A stretch of 63,739 nucleotides of DNA from a virus, in IMG/VR virus record IMGVR_UViG_3300047560_001667, positions 1 through 63,739 of that record; one strand, 5' to 3'. This document shows positions 1-7,800 of the stretch, in pieces (the stretch's first letter is position 1; each line of letters opens with the position of its first letter). The position numbers and the translations under genes were made by a program. The notes below the pieces were generated by a model, which saw only the letters and a list, made by a program, of their open reading frames with translations, was not told the DNA's origin and ran no database searches.

Positions 1-127
1 CTTGCGATATGTTGAACAGCGGAGAGGTGGAATTATGACTTCACATATACTTGATGCGCTATATGCGTTTTTATTATTTATCATGGCAGGTTTTTACGGA
101 TATAAACGTGATTTGTTTAAATTTTTA
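1..127. repeat. Terminal direct repeat, left copy (circular-assembly overlap)
   Basis: Bases 1-127 are identical to 63613-63739. A 127-base overlap is a common assembler k-mer length, so this most likely marks a contig that closes into a circle. The copy carries the end of one gene and the start of the next, with reading frames continuous across the join. A real short terminal repeat cannot be excluded from sequence alone. Confidence 0.95.
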
Positions 128-193
128 ACAATGATGACCTTGGGATCAATACTTATGAATACAGTAGCGATAATGATGGAGATGAAGCTATGA
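35..193 (+). CDS. Small membrane protein (52 aa)
   Basis: The protein starts MTSHILDALY and has two hydrophobic stretches, about residues 6-19 (ALYAFLLFIMAGF) and 29-47, split by a charged turn (YGYKRD), so it probably spans the membrane twice. The ATG at 35 overlaps the stop of the preceding gene, seen intact at the right end (63228-63650), and lies just after a GGAGAGG ribosome site. I do not recognise a family. It belongs to the run of tiny genes that crosses the assembly junction. Confidence 0.6.
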   Translation: MTSHILDALYAFLLFIMAGFYGYKRDLFKFLTMMTLGSILMNTVAIMMEMKL

Positions 194-282
194 AAGGTAC
201 AGCAGTAATTCTTATGTTAATTATAGCAAACTGTCTTTTGTTTTTAGAGCAATCGACTTTCAAGAAAAATATGAAACTTTAA
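190..282 (+). CDS. Very small membrane or secreted peptide (30 aa)
   Basis: A 30-codon frame begins MKGTAVILMLIIANCLLF and ends in a basic tail (KKNMKL). It is one hydrophobic helix with a lysine near the N-terminus, so a membrane peptide or signal-like leader is likely. Its ATG overlaps the stop of the upstream gene (ATGA), which supports coupled translation. No family is recognised. Confidence 0.5.
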   Translation: MKGTAVILMLIIANCLLFLEQSTFKKNMKL

Positions 283-304
283 AAACACAATGTGGAGTAA
301 TTAA

Positions 305-475
305 ATGAGCCTTGAATCATATTTATATGAAGAAAAAATAAATAAATTAGTTGAGCTACTTGATGAAGTCTTAGACGCTTGGAGAATTGGTTCTTCAACA
401 TCAGAAGAAAACGACTTGTATGTGAAAGCAATCGATTATTTAAAAGGATTGAGAGATGAGCATTCCGAGATATGA
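305..475 (+). CDS. Small acidic helical protein (56 aa)
   Basis: The reading frame runs from an ATG after GTGGAGTAATTAA to a TGA at 473-475. The product is rich in Leu, Glu and Asp (KLVELLDEVLDAW) and predicted helical, with no membrane segment. The next gene starts inside its 3' end. No family is recognised; the compact packing supports a real gene. Confidence 0.55.
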   Translation: MSLESYLYEEKINKLVELLDEVLDAWRIGSSTSEENDLYVKAIDYLKGLRDEHSEI

Positions 476-611
476 AAAAACTAAAGTTAAAAATCGGCTA
501 AAAACTAGATTTCAAAGACAATTAGATAGTCCACTGTTCAAACTAGGTAATCGTCGTCCAGCTAATGTGGATTTTATTTTAAACAGATATGACTATAGAG
601 ATTACCAATGA
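456..611 (+). CDS. Small basic protein (51 aa)
   Basis: The start overlaps the previous gene by 20 bases, and the end overlaps the next start (ATGA at 608-611). The protein begins MSIPRYEKTKVKNRLKTRF, is Lys/Arg-rich at the N-terminus and ends DYRDYQ. The basic character could suit nucleic-acid contact, but no fold is recognised. Confidence 0.5.
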   Translation: MSIPRYEKTKVKNRLKTRFQRQLDSPLFKLGNRRPANVDFILNRYDYRDYQ

Positions 612-793
612 ATAAAAAACTAGCCCTACGGCTATTGAAACTATTGACAGCATTTGAATCGTATTCTTTTTCTATTTCTGAAAAGTTCATGCCTGATTAT
701 TTGCATGATGAACTCGTAACGCTTATGGATGATTTGGAAAGTATCGTACTCGATAAGCCAATTGAAAAAAATCCACACAAACATGATTTTTAA
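608..793 (+). CDS. Hypothetical protein (61 aa)
   Basis: Starts MNKKLALRLLKLLTAF with an ATGA overlap to the upstream gene. The N-terminal half is an amphipathic Leu/Lys helix and the C-terminal half is acidic. No family is recognised. It lies directly upstream of the dUTPase gene, with a short gap containing GAAGGAAAT as the ribosome site of that next gene. Confidence 0.6.
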   Translation: MNKKLALRLLKLLTAFESYSFSISEKFMPDYLHDELVTLMDDLESIVLDKPIEKNPHKHDF

Positions 794-809
794 TTAGAAG
801 GAAATCAAA

Positions 810-1247
810 ATGAAAATTGAAATTAAAAGATTAGATGACACAGCAGTTATCCCTGCTTACGCTACAGAAAAAAGCGCAGCGGTAGATTTGAGAGCTAACA
901 TCACCAAACCAATTAAACTTGATTTAGGTGAAACGGCAATGATCCCAACAGGTCTTGCTATCAATATCTATGACGGTGAAGTGGCGGCAATCATTCTCCC
1001 CCGCAGTGGACTTGGTCATAACTACGGGATTAAACTTGGAAATTCTGTAGGGTTAATTGACGCGGATTATCAATCCCAATTATTTGTGTCTATCAAGAAC
1101 ACGGGAAGTGGGTTATATCGTATTGAACCGCAAGACAGAATTGCTCAAATGATGTTTGTCCCAGTGATTATTGCAGAGTTTGTAGAAGTAGAAGAATTCG
1201 GAACGATAACTGGTCGTGGTGGCTTTGGCAGTACAGGTGTGAAATGA
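810..1247 (+). CDS. dut: dUTP diphosphatase (dUTPase)
   Basis: A trimeric dUTPase, which converts dUTP to dUMP and pyrophosphate, keeps uracil out of phage DNA and feeds dUMP to the downstream ThyX. At 145 aa it has the usual length. All five family motifs are visible: AAVDLRA (23-29), PRSGLG (64-69), GNSVGLIDADYQ (78-88, catalytic Asp about 84), RIAQM (110-114) and the P-loop-like TGRGGFGSTG (134-143) near the C-terminus. A GAAGGAAA ribosome site precedes the ATG, and the stop overlaps the next start. Confidence 0.97.
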   Translation: MKIEIKRLDDTAVIPAYATEKSAAVDLRANITKPIKLDLGETAMIPTGLAINIYDGEVAAIILPRSGLGHNYGIKLGNSVGLIDADYQSQLFVSIKNTGSGLYRIEPQDRIAQMMFVPVIIAEFVEVEEFGTITGRGGFGSTGVK

Positions 1248-1678
1248 GTTTATTAACAAACGAACAAATTGCAGAATTGATTGGTATTGTTAGTAACCAA
1301 TCGACAAGTAAAGATTTATATGATGAGTTTCACGAATGGAACAAAAAGCAAACAGGTGTACAAGTTAATGTCGATTGGCAAAACGCACCAAAATTTGCAG
1401 ATAAAGCCGTTTTAAGGTTGCATTGGGTTACTGGAGGTAAAGGTTCTGAATTGTGGACTGCTTCAGAGGACGCGATAACATTTGAAAGACCAAAACCAGT
1501 TATTACACCGCACCCACACGCAGAAATATTGGCTAAATATGCTGAAGTGGCAGCAAGAAGGATTGATCCTTGGGAAGAATTTTCGTATAGAGGTAAGTTT
1601 AATAATTGGAAAAGTTTAGGCTCAAATCCAAATTTTCATGTTGATTTTGAATATTGCCACATCGGAGAAACAAAATGA
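1244..1678 (+). CDS. Hypothetical phage protein (144 aa)
   Basis: The ATG overlaps the dUTPase stop (ATGA). The protein has a conserved-looking centre with many tryptophans (VDWQNAPKF, LRLHWV, ELWTASED) and a C-terminus rich in Trp and Phe (PWEEFSYRGKFNNW). I recognise no catalytic motif. It sits between dut and a run of genes leading to thyX. Confidence 0.7.
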   Translation: MSLLTNEQIAELIGIVSNQSTSKDLYDEFHEWNKKQTGVQVNVDWQNAPKFADKAVLRLHWVTGGKGSELWTASEDAITFERPKPVITPHPHAEILAKYAEVAARRIDPWEEFSYRGKFNNWKSLGSNPNFHVDFEYCHIGETK

Positions 1679-1881
1679 TAGCATCAACAGCTTATATACT
1701 AATTAGTACATTGACAATCAATTTTAAATCAACTGTTGTTCAATCAACAGCCACATTTGCAGACAAGGTATCATGTGAATCAGCGGCAACACGACAAGAT
1801 TTTGTTTATAAAGATATGCGCATCAATGGCAAATGGAATCTAACTTGCCACCCTTATCAGCTTAATGAGGTGAAGAAATGA
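1675..1881 (+). CDS. Small putatively exported protein (68 aa)
   Basis: The ATG at 1675 overlaps the previous stop and is preferred to an upstream non-ATG start because of the regular ATGA coupling here. It begins MIASTAYILISTLTINF, a hydrophobic stretch that could be a weak signal peptide or anchor, followed by a polar part with two cysteines (VSCESAA and LTCHP) that could form a disulfide. No family is recognised. Confidence 0.55.
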   Translation: MIASTAYILISTLTINFKSTVVQSTATFADKVSCESAATRQDFVYKDMRINGKWNLTCHPYQLNEVKK

Positions 1882-2168
1882 AAATTAAAGTAGATTCGGA
1901 TGAATTGTACCCCCTGTATCAACTATATGATTTCTGCGGTAAAGAAGTTGAGGTCACTGAAGAGTTTCATAAAGAATACACAGAGGTAATGGATAAGTTT
2001 TGGAATATGCAAAGAACACTAAGTGATTTATATCATGGAAAAGACGATGATAAATCTCCTTATGCTTTTTGTAATATGCCTGAGTCTACATACGATGAAG
2101 ACGAAAAAGGTACACTGACATTTAAAGTAAAAGACAGATATAACTTCTCGTGGGAGGACAAGGTATGA
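1878..2168 (+). CDS. Hypothetical acidic protein (96 aa)
   Basis: Starts MKIKVDSDELYPLYQLYDF, with an ATGA overlap to the upstream gene. The protein is acidic with several aromatic residues and no membrane segment. Its last bases contain the GGAGGA ribosome site of thyX and its TGA overlaps the thyX ATG, so the two are probably translationally coupled. Function unknown. Confidence 0.7.
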   Translation: MKIKVDSDELYPLYQLYDFCGKEVEVTEEFHKEYTEVMDKFWNMQRTLSDLYHGKDDDKSPYAFCNMPESTYDEDEKGTLTFKVKDRYNFSWEDKV

Positions 2169-2752
2169 AAGTAACCTTAGTGCAAAGCACACCCAACCCA
2201 GAAGAACATATCGGCTTACTTGCCGGTATCTGCTACGGTAAAACTGAATCATCCCCAGAGCAGTGTATCAAACGAGCTGAACACTGCGTGACTAAAGGGC
2301 ATTTATCTACACTGCGTTTTGCTCATGCGACATTTTTAGTTGAGGATATTAGCCGTATTTGTTCACACCAGTTTGTTCGCAGTAAGCATTTAGATTTCCT
2401 GCAACGTAGTCAACGGTATTGTAATGAAGGTGAAATTGAAAGTGTAATGCCAGACTCTATAATGAGTTCTAAATATCATATTGACGCATGGGAAATACAA
2501 AATCATTCTAAATGGTTATACGATAAGTTAATTGCTGATGGGTTTAAGAAAGAAGATGCACGATTCGTTTTACCACAAGGCACAATAACAGAGCTTCTTG
2601 TAGTGGGTAATTTCCAAGCGTGGTATGACTTTATCAAACTGCGTAGTGGCAAAGAAGCCCAATGGGAAATACGAGAAGTAGCACATGAAATAAATAAACA
2701 GCTACATGGTATTGCGCCAAATATTTTTAAGGAACTACCCGATGGAACTTAG
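2165..2752 (+). CDS. thyX: Flavin-dependent thymidylate synthase ThyX
   Basis: ThyX makes dTMP from dUMP using FAD, NADPH and methylenetetrahydrofolate. The ATG at 2165 is chosen because a GGAGGA site lies just upstream; the GTG at 2150 lies before that site. The protein is 195 aa. The signature region reads VRSKHLDFLQRSQRY (71-85), which aligns with RHR-x7-S except that RHR is RSK; the distal Ser (82) and the SQRY end are kept. A second family block, AQWEIR near the C-terminus, supports the call. Together with dut it forms a dTTP-supply pair. Confidence 0.93.
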   Translation: MKVTLVQSTPNPEEHIGLLAGICYGKTESSPEQCIKRAEHCVTKGHLSTLRFAHATFLVEDISRICSHQFVRSKHLDFLQRSQRYCNEGEIESVMPDSIMSSKYHIDAWEIQNHSKWLYDKLIADGFKKEDARFVLPQGTITELLVVGNFQAWYDFIKLRSGKEAQWEIREVAHEINKQLHGIAPNIFKELPDGT

Positions 2753-2963
2753 AGCATGTGAGATTTGCGGTGTTGATAAGCCTACCATATTATTTGCTAA
2801 AAACAGTTTAACGTGCAAAGTATGTACGCATAATGCTGGGACACAAGAATACTTGCAAAGACGAAAACGCAAAGATGAAAGCACGATGGATAATAGATTG
2901 TGTAAAAAATTTCTAAAACAACACACAGTAAAACCTACAGGCTGGGAGATGACATTATGTTAA
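2742..2963 (+). CDS. Small zinc-finger protein (73 aa)
   Basis: The ATG at 2742 follows AAGGAACT and overlaps the 3' end of thyX. Two CxxC pairs (ACEICG at 4-9 and TCKVC about 30 residues later) indicate a treble-clef or ribbon zinc site. A basic segment (LQRRKRKDE) follows, so nucleic-acid binding is plausible. No specific family is recognised. The stop overlaps the next ATG. Confidence 0.65.
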   Translation: MELRACEICGVDKPTILFAKNSLTCKVCTHNAGTQEYLQRRKRKDESTMDNRLCKKFLKQHTVKPTGWEMTLC

Positions 2964-3208
2964 AAGGTGACAGTGTACATACAGTGCAAGAAGATTTAGT
3001 TAACTCACCTTCGCACTATGCAAATGGTACAATAGAGTGTATCGATGCAATGGAATCTATGCTGACACGCGAAGAGTTCATTGGGTATCTGCGAGGTAAT
3101 GCGTTTAAGTATATGTGGCGCTTTCGCAATAAGGGTAATGCCGAGCAAGACTTAGCCAAAGCCGCTTGGTACACTAATCGATTAAATGCACTATTCAGTT
3201 CAAAATGA
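2957..3208 (+). CDS. DUF3310 family protein (T7 gp1.7-like nucleotide kinase domain)
   Basis: The core VNSPSHYANGTIECIDAMES followed by LRGNAFKYMWRFRNKG and DLAKAAWYTNRL is the typical DUF3310 pattern. T7 gp1.7, a dTMP/dGMP kinase, carries this domain, so a role in nucleotide supply is plausible but not shown. It lies three genes after dut/thyX, which suits that role. 83 aa; the ATG is followed by its own AAAAGG repeat of the local ribosome motif. Confidence 0.85.
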   Translation: MLKGDSVHTVQEDLVNSPSHYANGTIECIDAMESMLTREEFIGYLRGNAFKYMWRFRNKGNAEQDLAKAAWYTNRLNALFSSK

Positions 3209-3492
3209 TTACATGGTCTGACTTGGTGCTTCCACCAATTAATTTATGGTCGCTGCCAAGTCAGCCAACCTTAACGAGAAAGAGAAAGATGTCAACAGAA
3301 GAAGGGAATACAGACCTTGCAGCATTACATGAAGAGATGATTCGAGAAAAGTCCATAGCTGCAATTAGAAAAGAAGCTGCGAAAATAGACACTAGCAATC
3401 CTACTGGTCTTTGCTGGAACTGCGGTGAATACATAGGTTATACAAGGCGATGGTGCGATGCTGACTGTAGGGATGTATATGAAAACAACTAA
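3205..3492 (+). CDS. DksA/TraR-like zinc-finger protein with an N-terminal WSDLxLPPINLW segment
   Basis: The C-terminal part, GLCWNCGEYIGYTRRWCDAD, then CRD, has the CxxC...CxxxC spacing of DksA/TraR-type zinc fingers. The N-terminus, MITWSDLVLPPINLWSLPSQ, resembles a short peptide that I recall as a separate small gene in other phages. An internal ATG at 3289 (MSTEEG) has a good AGAAAGAGAAAG site, so the frame may give two products. The start at 3205 overlaps the upstream stop. Confidence 0.7.
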   Translation: MITWSDLVLPPINLWSLPSQPTLTRKRKMSTEEGNTDLAALHEEMIREKSIAAIRKEAAKIDTSNPTGLCWNCGEYIGYTRRWCDADCRDVYENN

Positions 3493-3640
3493 AGAAATTA
3501 AACCTCATATTAAAAAGATAGGTGATTTTTGGGTGTGCTATAGTCTATGGGATACCGTTCCTTGCACGGCTAAAAAGCCAGAGAAAGCCTACTATCGATG
3601 GTTAACTAAAAACGCATTACATTTAGAGAAGGATAAATAA
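3479..3640 (+). CDS. Hypothetical protein (53 aa)
   Basis: I chose the ATG at 3479 because TAGGGA lies just upstream; in-frame ATGs at 3458 and 3473 are possible. The product begins MKTTKEIKPHIKKIGDFW, is basic and contains two Cys (WVCYS, VPCT). No family is recognised. It overlaps the end of the zinc-finger gene in another frame. Confidence 0.55.
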   Translation: MKTTKEIKPHIKKIGDFWVCYSLWDTVPCTAKKPEKAYYRWLTKNALHLEKDK

Positions 3641-3641
3641 T

Positions 3642-3938
3642 ATGCCATATAAAGACCCAAATGATCGTGATTATAAACACGAGCATAAACTTGAAATGCA
3701 AAAACCTAAAGCTCGGTCACTACGCGCTGATCGTCAACGTGCAAGACGTGAGATGGATAAAGAAGGTATTGCTCGAAAAGGTAAAGACATTGACCACAAG
3801 AAACCACTTAGCAAAGGTGGGTCAAACAGTAAAAGTAATTTACGTTTAGTCGAACCTGAAACTAACCGTGCGTTCTCTCAAGCTAAAGGTAAAACTGTTA
3901 AAAACAAAAATCCAGGTAGTCGCAAAGTGAGTAAATAA
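3642..3938 (+). CDS. HNH endonuclease domain protein
   Basis: This short (98 aa), very basic protein carries KDIDHKKPLSKGGSNSKSNL then RLVEPETNR, the pattern of an HNH nuclease core (DH...N...N). Such phage HNH proteins nick or cut DNA, either as free homing endonucleases or in packaging. Here it sits near the end of the early operon, far from the terminase, so a terminase-associated role is less likely. The gap to the neighbours is 1-2 bases. Confidence 0.85.
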   Translation: MPYKDPNDRDYKHEHKLEMQKPKARSLRADRQRARREMDKEGIARKGKDIDHKKPLSKGGSNSKSNLRLVEPETNRAFSQAKGKTVKNKNPGSRKVSK

Positions 3939-3939
3939 T

Positions 3940-4800
3940 ATGGCGAATAAATTATTCATAAGTGATGGGAAGTTTTATGTCGTAGCTGCATCACAGAAAA
4001 TAGTTAAACTCCCCCATGATAATACTTTAGAGGTCGTCATCATTGATGCCGCACTTGAGTTTGTGGAAAAGGAAGGTATTAAATCACAATCATTAGCTGT
4101 CGTCATGGCGAACAGAATTGATGGGGATGTGTTCTCATTCACGGTAACTGAAGAATCTATCTTTGGGGATATTGTTCACAATGAGCAAAAGCTCAAAACG
4201 TATCTTGATAAATGCTATGCACATTCTTTACCTTTCTTTGGGCTTGTAACGCGACTTAACATTGTAGGTGAAGACATATCACCCTACATTGCGTTCTCGG
4301 CTGTACGCGCCTTAGATGAGCTTGAGTATCAGGCTGTGCTAAAACAGCGTAAAACGCAAGAATGCGTAGACGCAGTGGGCACTAGTATCTCTTCTATTCC
4401 CATAGGGATTGAGCATTTAAAAGATGGTGTAACTGAAGTTGATCGAGCGTCGTCATTTTTAAATGAAAGTATTTTCAACTTTGTCAAAGCGAACAAACAG
4501 CTCATCCTTATTTCAAATAAAAATAAACGTCATACCGTACTTGAGCAAACAGTAGTTAATGATGTTCCCGTTGCACGTTACGCCAAAGATACAGGTGTGT
4601 TCTATATTGCTATAGCGCAGTTCGATGCGTGGTGTAGAGCTAACGATATAGACCCTTCAGACGTAATCGAAGCGGCTAAAAAAGAAGTGGATGGAGTCAT
4701 TCGATTAGTTAAGCTTGACATGACTTCCGCCAATGGCGTAAAATGCCTGCAAATTGATTTTGACAAACTCTCCCTCGATGAGTCCGCTTTGTTGATTTAA
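3940..4800 (+). CDS. Hypothetical protein, last gene of the rightward arm (286 aa)
   Basis: I do not recognise this protein. It begins MANKLFISDGKFYVVAAS and has a mixed alpha/beta character. Its last third (YIAIAQFDAWCRANDIDPSD, then a run ending VKCLQIDFDKL) resembles the small accessory domains sometimes seen at the C-terminus of phage primase/helicase proteins, but the match is only by eye. It directly precedes the terminator that closes the rightward operon. Confidence 0.75.
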   Translation: MANKLFISDGKFYVVAASQKIVKLPHDNTLEVVIIDAALEFVEKEGIKSQSLAVVMANRIDGDVFSFTVTEESIFGDIVHNEQKLKTYLDKCYAHSLPFFGLVTRLNIVGEDISPYIAFSAVRALDELEYQAVLKQRKTQECVDAVGTSISSIPIGIEHLKDGVTEVDRASSFLNESIFNFVKANKQLILISNKNKRHTVLEQTVVNDVPVARYAKDTGVFYIAIAQFDAWCRANDIDPSDVIEAAKKEVDGVIRLVKLDMTSANGVKCLQIDFDKLSLDESALLI

Positions 4801-4838
4801 TTGTGCTTCATGTGTTACTCCTCTCTTAAAGACTTTAA

Positions 4839-4875
4839 CCCCACAGAATTAAACTGCCTGTGGGGTCTTTTTTTT
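4839..4875 (+). terminator. Rho-independent terminator ending the rightward arm
   Basis: CCCCACAG (4839-4846) pairs with CTGTGGGG (4858-4865) across an 11-base loop and is followed by a run of eight T. It lies between convergent genes ending at 4800 and 4878. The T run is on the plus strand only, so it acts mainly on rightward transcripts. Confidence 0.93.
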
Positions 4876-4877
4876 AT

Positions 4878-7800
4878 CTACTGCCCTGTGGCTTTTCTGT
4901 AATACAAGTCACCTTTTCTAGCTAAATCATTAATCTCAGCTTTAATCACTTCGATTCTATCCGCACGTTGCTGAGCTGTATATCTGCTATTTGGCGCATT
5001 TTTAATAGAGTTGATAATTTTATTCTTTTCAGTTATTTGTTTTTTAATTCTATTCAACTCAGTGGACGCTCGATACAATGCTTTATTGTTGTCATCACTC
5101 ATTAAGTCGTTGTACTCAGCGCTCTTACCATCTTTCTTAAACTTCTCAGCTTGAGCGTGTATTTCATCAGCACGTTTAGTTTCATTGTAAAAATCATTGA
5201 GGAAAACACTTTTATTTGGATTAGGGAACATATTCCCAAATAAATAACTACTAGATGTAATATCTTTAGCAGGTTTTTCAATGAGGTCAGGATTAAGCTC
5301 TTGAGCAAACTCATCTATACCCCACAGCCCTATACCTGCCACTGTCCCACCAACAGAACTGAAAATATGATCTATTTTCACAGGTGATAAGTTCATAACT
5401 TCAGGTAAATTCTTAGCAATCATATTAGCCAATTGCGATGAGCGTTGTTCACCTCTGTATTTAACAGGTACGGCTTGTTCAGCTGGCGTTTCAATACCAC
5501 GTCCACTATGGAAATCCATGTTCAGTTTTTGTTGTAATGGTTCTTTAAGCACAGCTGGGATAGGTACATAGGTTTCACCGATACCCGCAGGGAGCATACC
5601 TTTACCTAATTCACCAGCAGCTTTAAGGAGTTGATCGCCAGTGCGTGTTTCAAAACTCGCTTGCATTACCATTTCAGGTAGCCATTTTAAGAACGACAAC
5701 TCTTTTGGTAATGGTAAATTAACAAAGTCATCATCACCTGTAGGGATTGAAATCGAATTGTAATCAGATTGGTTTTGATACGCCTTGTTGTCTAAATAAT
5801 AGAATGACAATGCCCCTGCAAAGAACGCAGCTTGCGCGGCTTTTACTGCAACCTTTTTCTTAAACGCTTTGCGTTGAGATTTAGGTACACCAACACCCAT
5901 AACCGCTCTACGCATTTGCTCAAGACCGAAGATTTGAGATGCTAAGAATGGAATGGTGTATTTCAACTGCTGGAAAGTTTCAGATGTTCCACGCATAGCT
6001 GGTAAGAACGATTCACGCGCTTTAGCTATTGCATAAGAGTCAGCTTGTGAATCTGACATCTTCAATTCTTTCTTCGCTTTAGAATACGCCATTTCATAAA
6101 CATTCACTTTAGTGGCTGCGTCAATCATGCTATGCGCATAGGCACTTGCATTTTCAGCTTTCGCCTGTGCTTTTTTAAGTTTGTTTTGCTCAGTTAAACC
6201 TTTGCCAATATTCTTAACAAAGCCCGCATGAGTAGATGCGTAATTAGGGTCATGTACAACACCGACAATTCCATTACGAATTAACTTCTCTGTAATTTCT
6301 TTTTTGCGACCTTTCATAGGCGTACTTAGAAATTTCATAGTATCTAACGGGGATACCCATCCTAAGTCATTTGTCAAAGACGCTTGAAGTGGATTTCGAA
6401 TTGCCTCCGCTTTAAAGAATCCTGGTGTATTCGTAAAGAACATAGAGTTTAATCGAGCAAAGCTACGAGGTATTTTATACAAATTACCAAGCTCGTTATG
6501 TATCATGGTATATGCCGGAATCAATGACGGGTCATCGAGTTTATAGAATACGCGTTTACCATTTTCCATCACAGCCACATTACCGCGTTCAAATTTCTTA
6601 GACGGATCAACTTTATGCCCAGCACCTAAATTTGAAATTTGCTCTGTTGCGGCTTTCTTCGCCTCATTATCCATAACAGCAGTTGCACAACTCGCAAGGT
6701 GGTTCTTCATATTCTCCCATGCGTTGATAGTATGCTCAGAGCCTGTTCTTTCTCTGAATACTTTTGTCATGGTATTGCCAATTTTGATACCACCTTTCTT
6801 CTCAACACCTGTGTGTTCAAAGATTTCCTCATTAATCATAAAGTTTGGGATATAAAAATCATTTGTTTTCCATTCTCTATGTTGTTGAGCAGAGATTAAC
6901 CCAGACTTGTACATCTGATCGACAACTGAATGATTGATAGCTGTCCATGAGTTAATTGCATCTCGAAGTGCTGGATACTTAGCACACAGCGCGTCCGCTT
7001 GCGCGACTTCTTTATGGAGAAGCGAAGGGTCTTTTCTGTATTTTTCAGGTAGCTTCTTAGGATCACGTTTAGAAAGCGATTCTTTATCATAAACGTACAT
7101 CATATCTTGCACGGCTTTACGACCCCAATCCCCTACAGAATCCGCCATCTCTACCATAGTTTTTAAAGACACATTGCGAGTTCGACCTGTACTCACCATT
7201 TTTAAAGGCACTTCAACTGCTGATACAGTTCCATCTTCATTAACTTTAAACGCACCTGTATCAATAATGGCGTTTGCAATGTTATGCCCTTGCAGTTTTT
7301 GCGCTTGAAGCATATCTGCTCGAAGTTTACCTAAATGGTGATAACCGGGTAGATTCTCATCAAGAAACTTAGTTAACTTGTGCGAACCGTTAACCCAAGT
7401 ATTCATGAAATCATCAAACCGATTTTCCCATGTTTTATTTTCTTTTTCTTCCTTCTCTGGTCTTTGCATTGTATTGCCAGTTTCAGATAAGGCTTTGGCT
7501 TCATCGGGAATGCGAGAATAGCGATTCTCAGCTTTAGGCGTAGTTACCCCTAAAATTATCGCATCTTCTTTAGCAACACCTTGAGAGGTATATGGCGCAG
7601 TTTCTTTACGTTGTTCTGGTGTAAAGTCTTTGCGAGCTTCAACGTCCCTAGATTCTACTTCACCTGAAATTAGTTGATACACGCGGTGCTTAATTCCATC
7701 AGGAATCAACTTATTTAACTTTCTACTATGTTCTCTAATGTCACTTTCAGTTTCATTTTTTAACGATCTAAGTCTAGTTAACTGATTTTTAAGAGTAGAT

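Noticed and set aside
1-127. Physical direct terminal repeats like those of T7
   Set aside because: The exact 127-base length suits an assembly overlap, and the P22-like portal is compatible with circularly permuted DNA. Not ruled out, but not the best reading.
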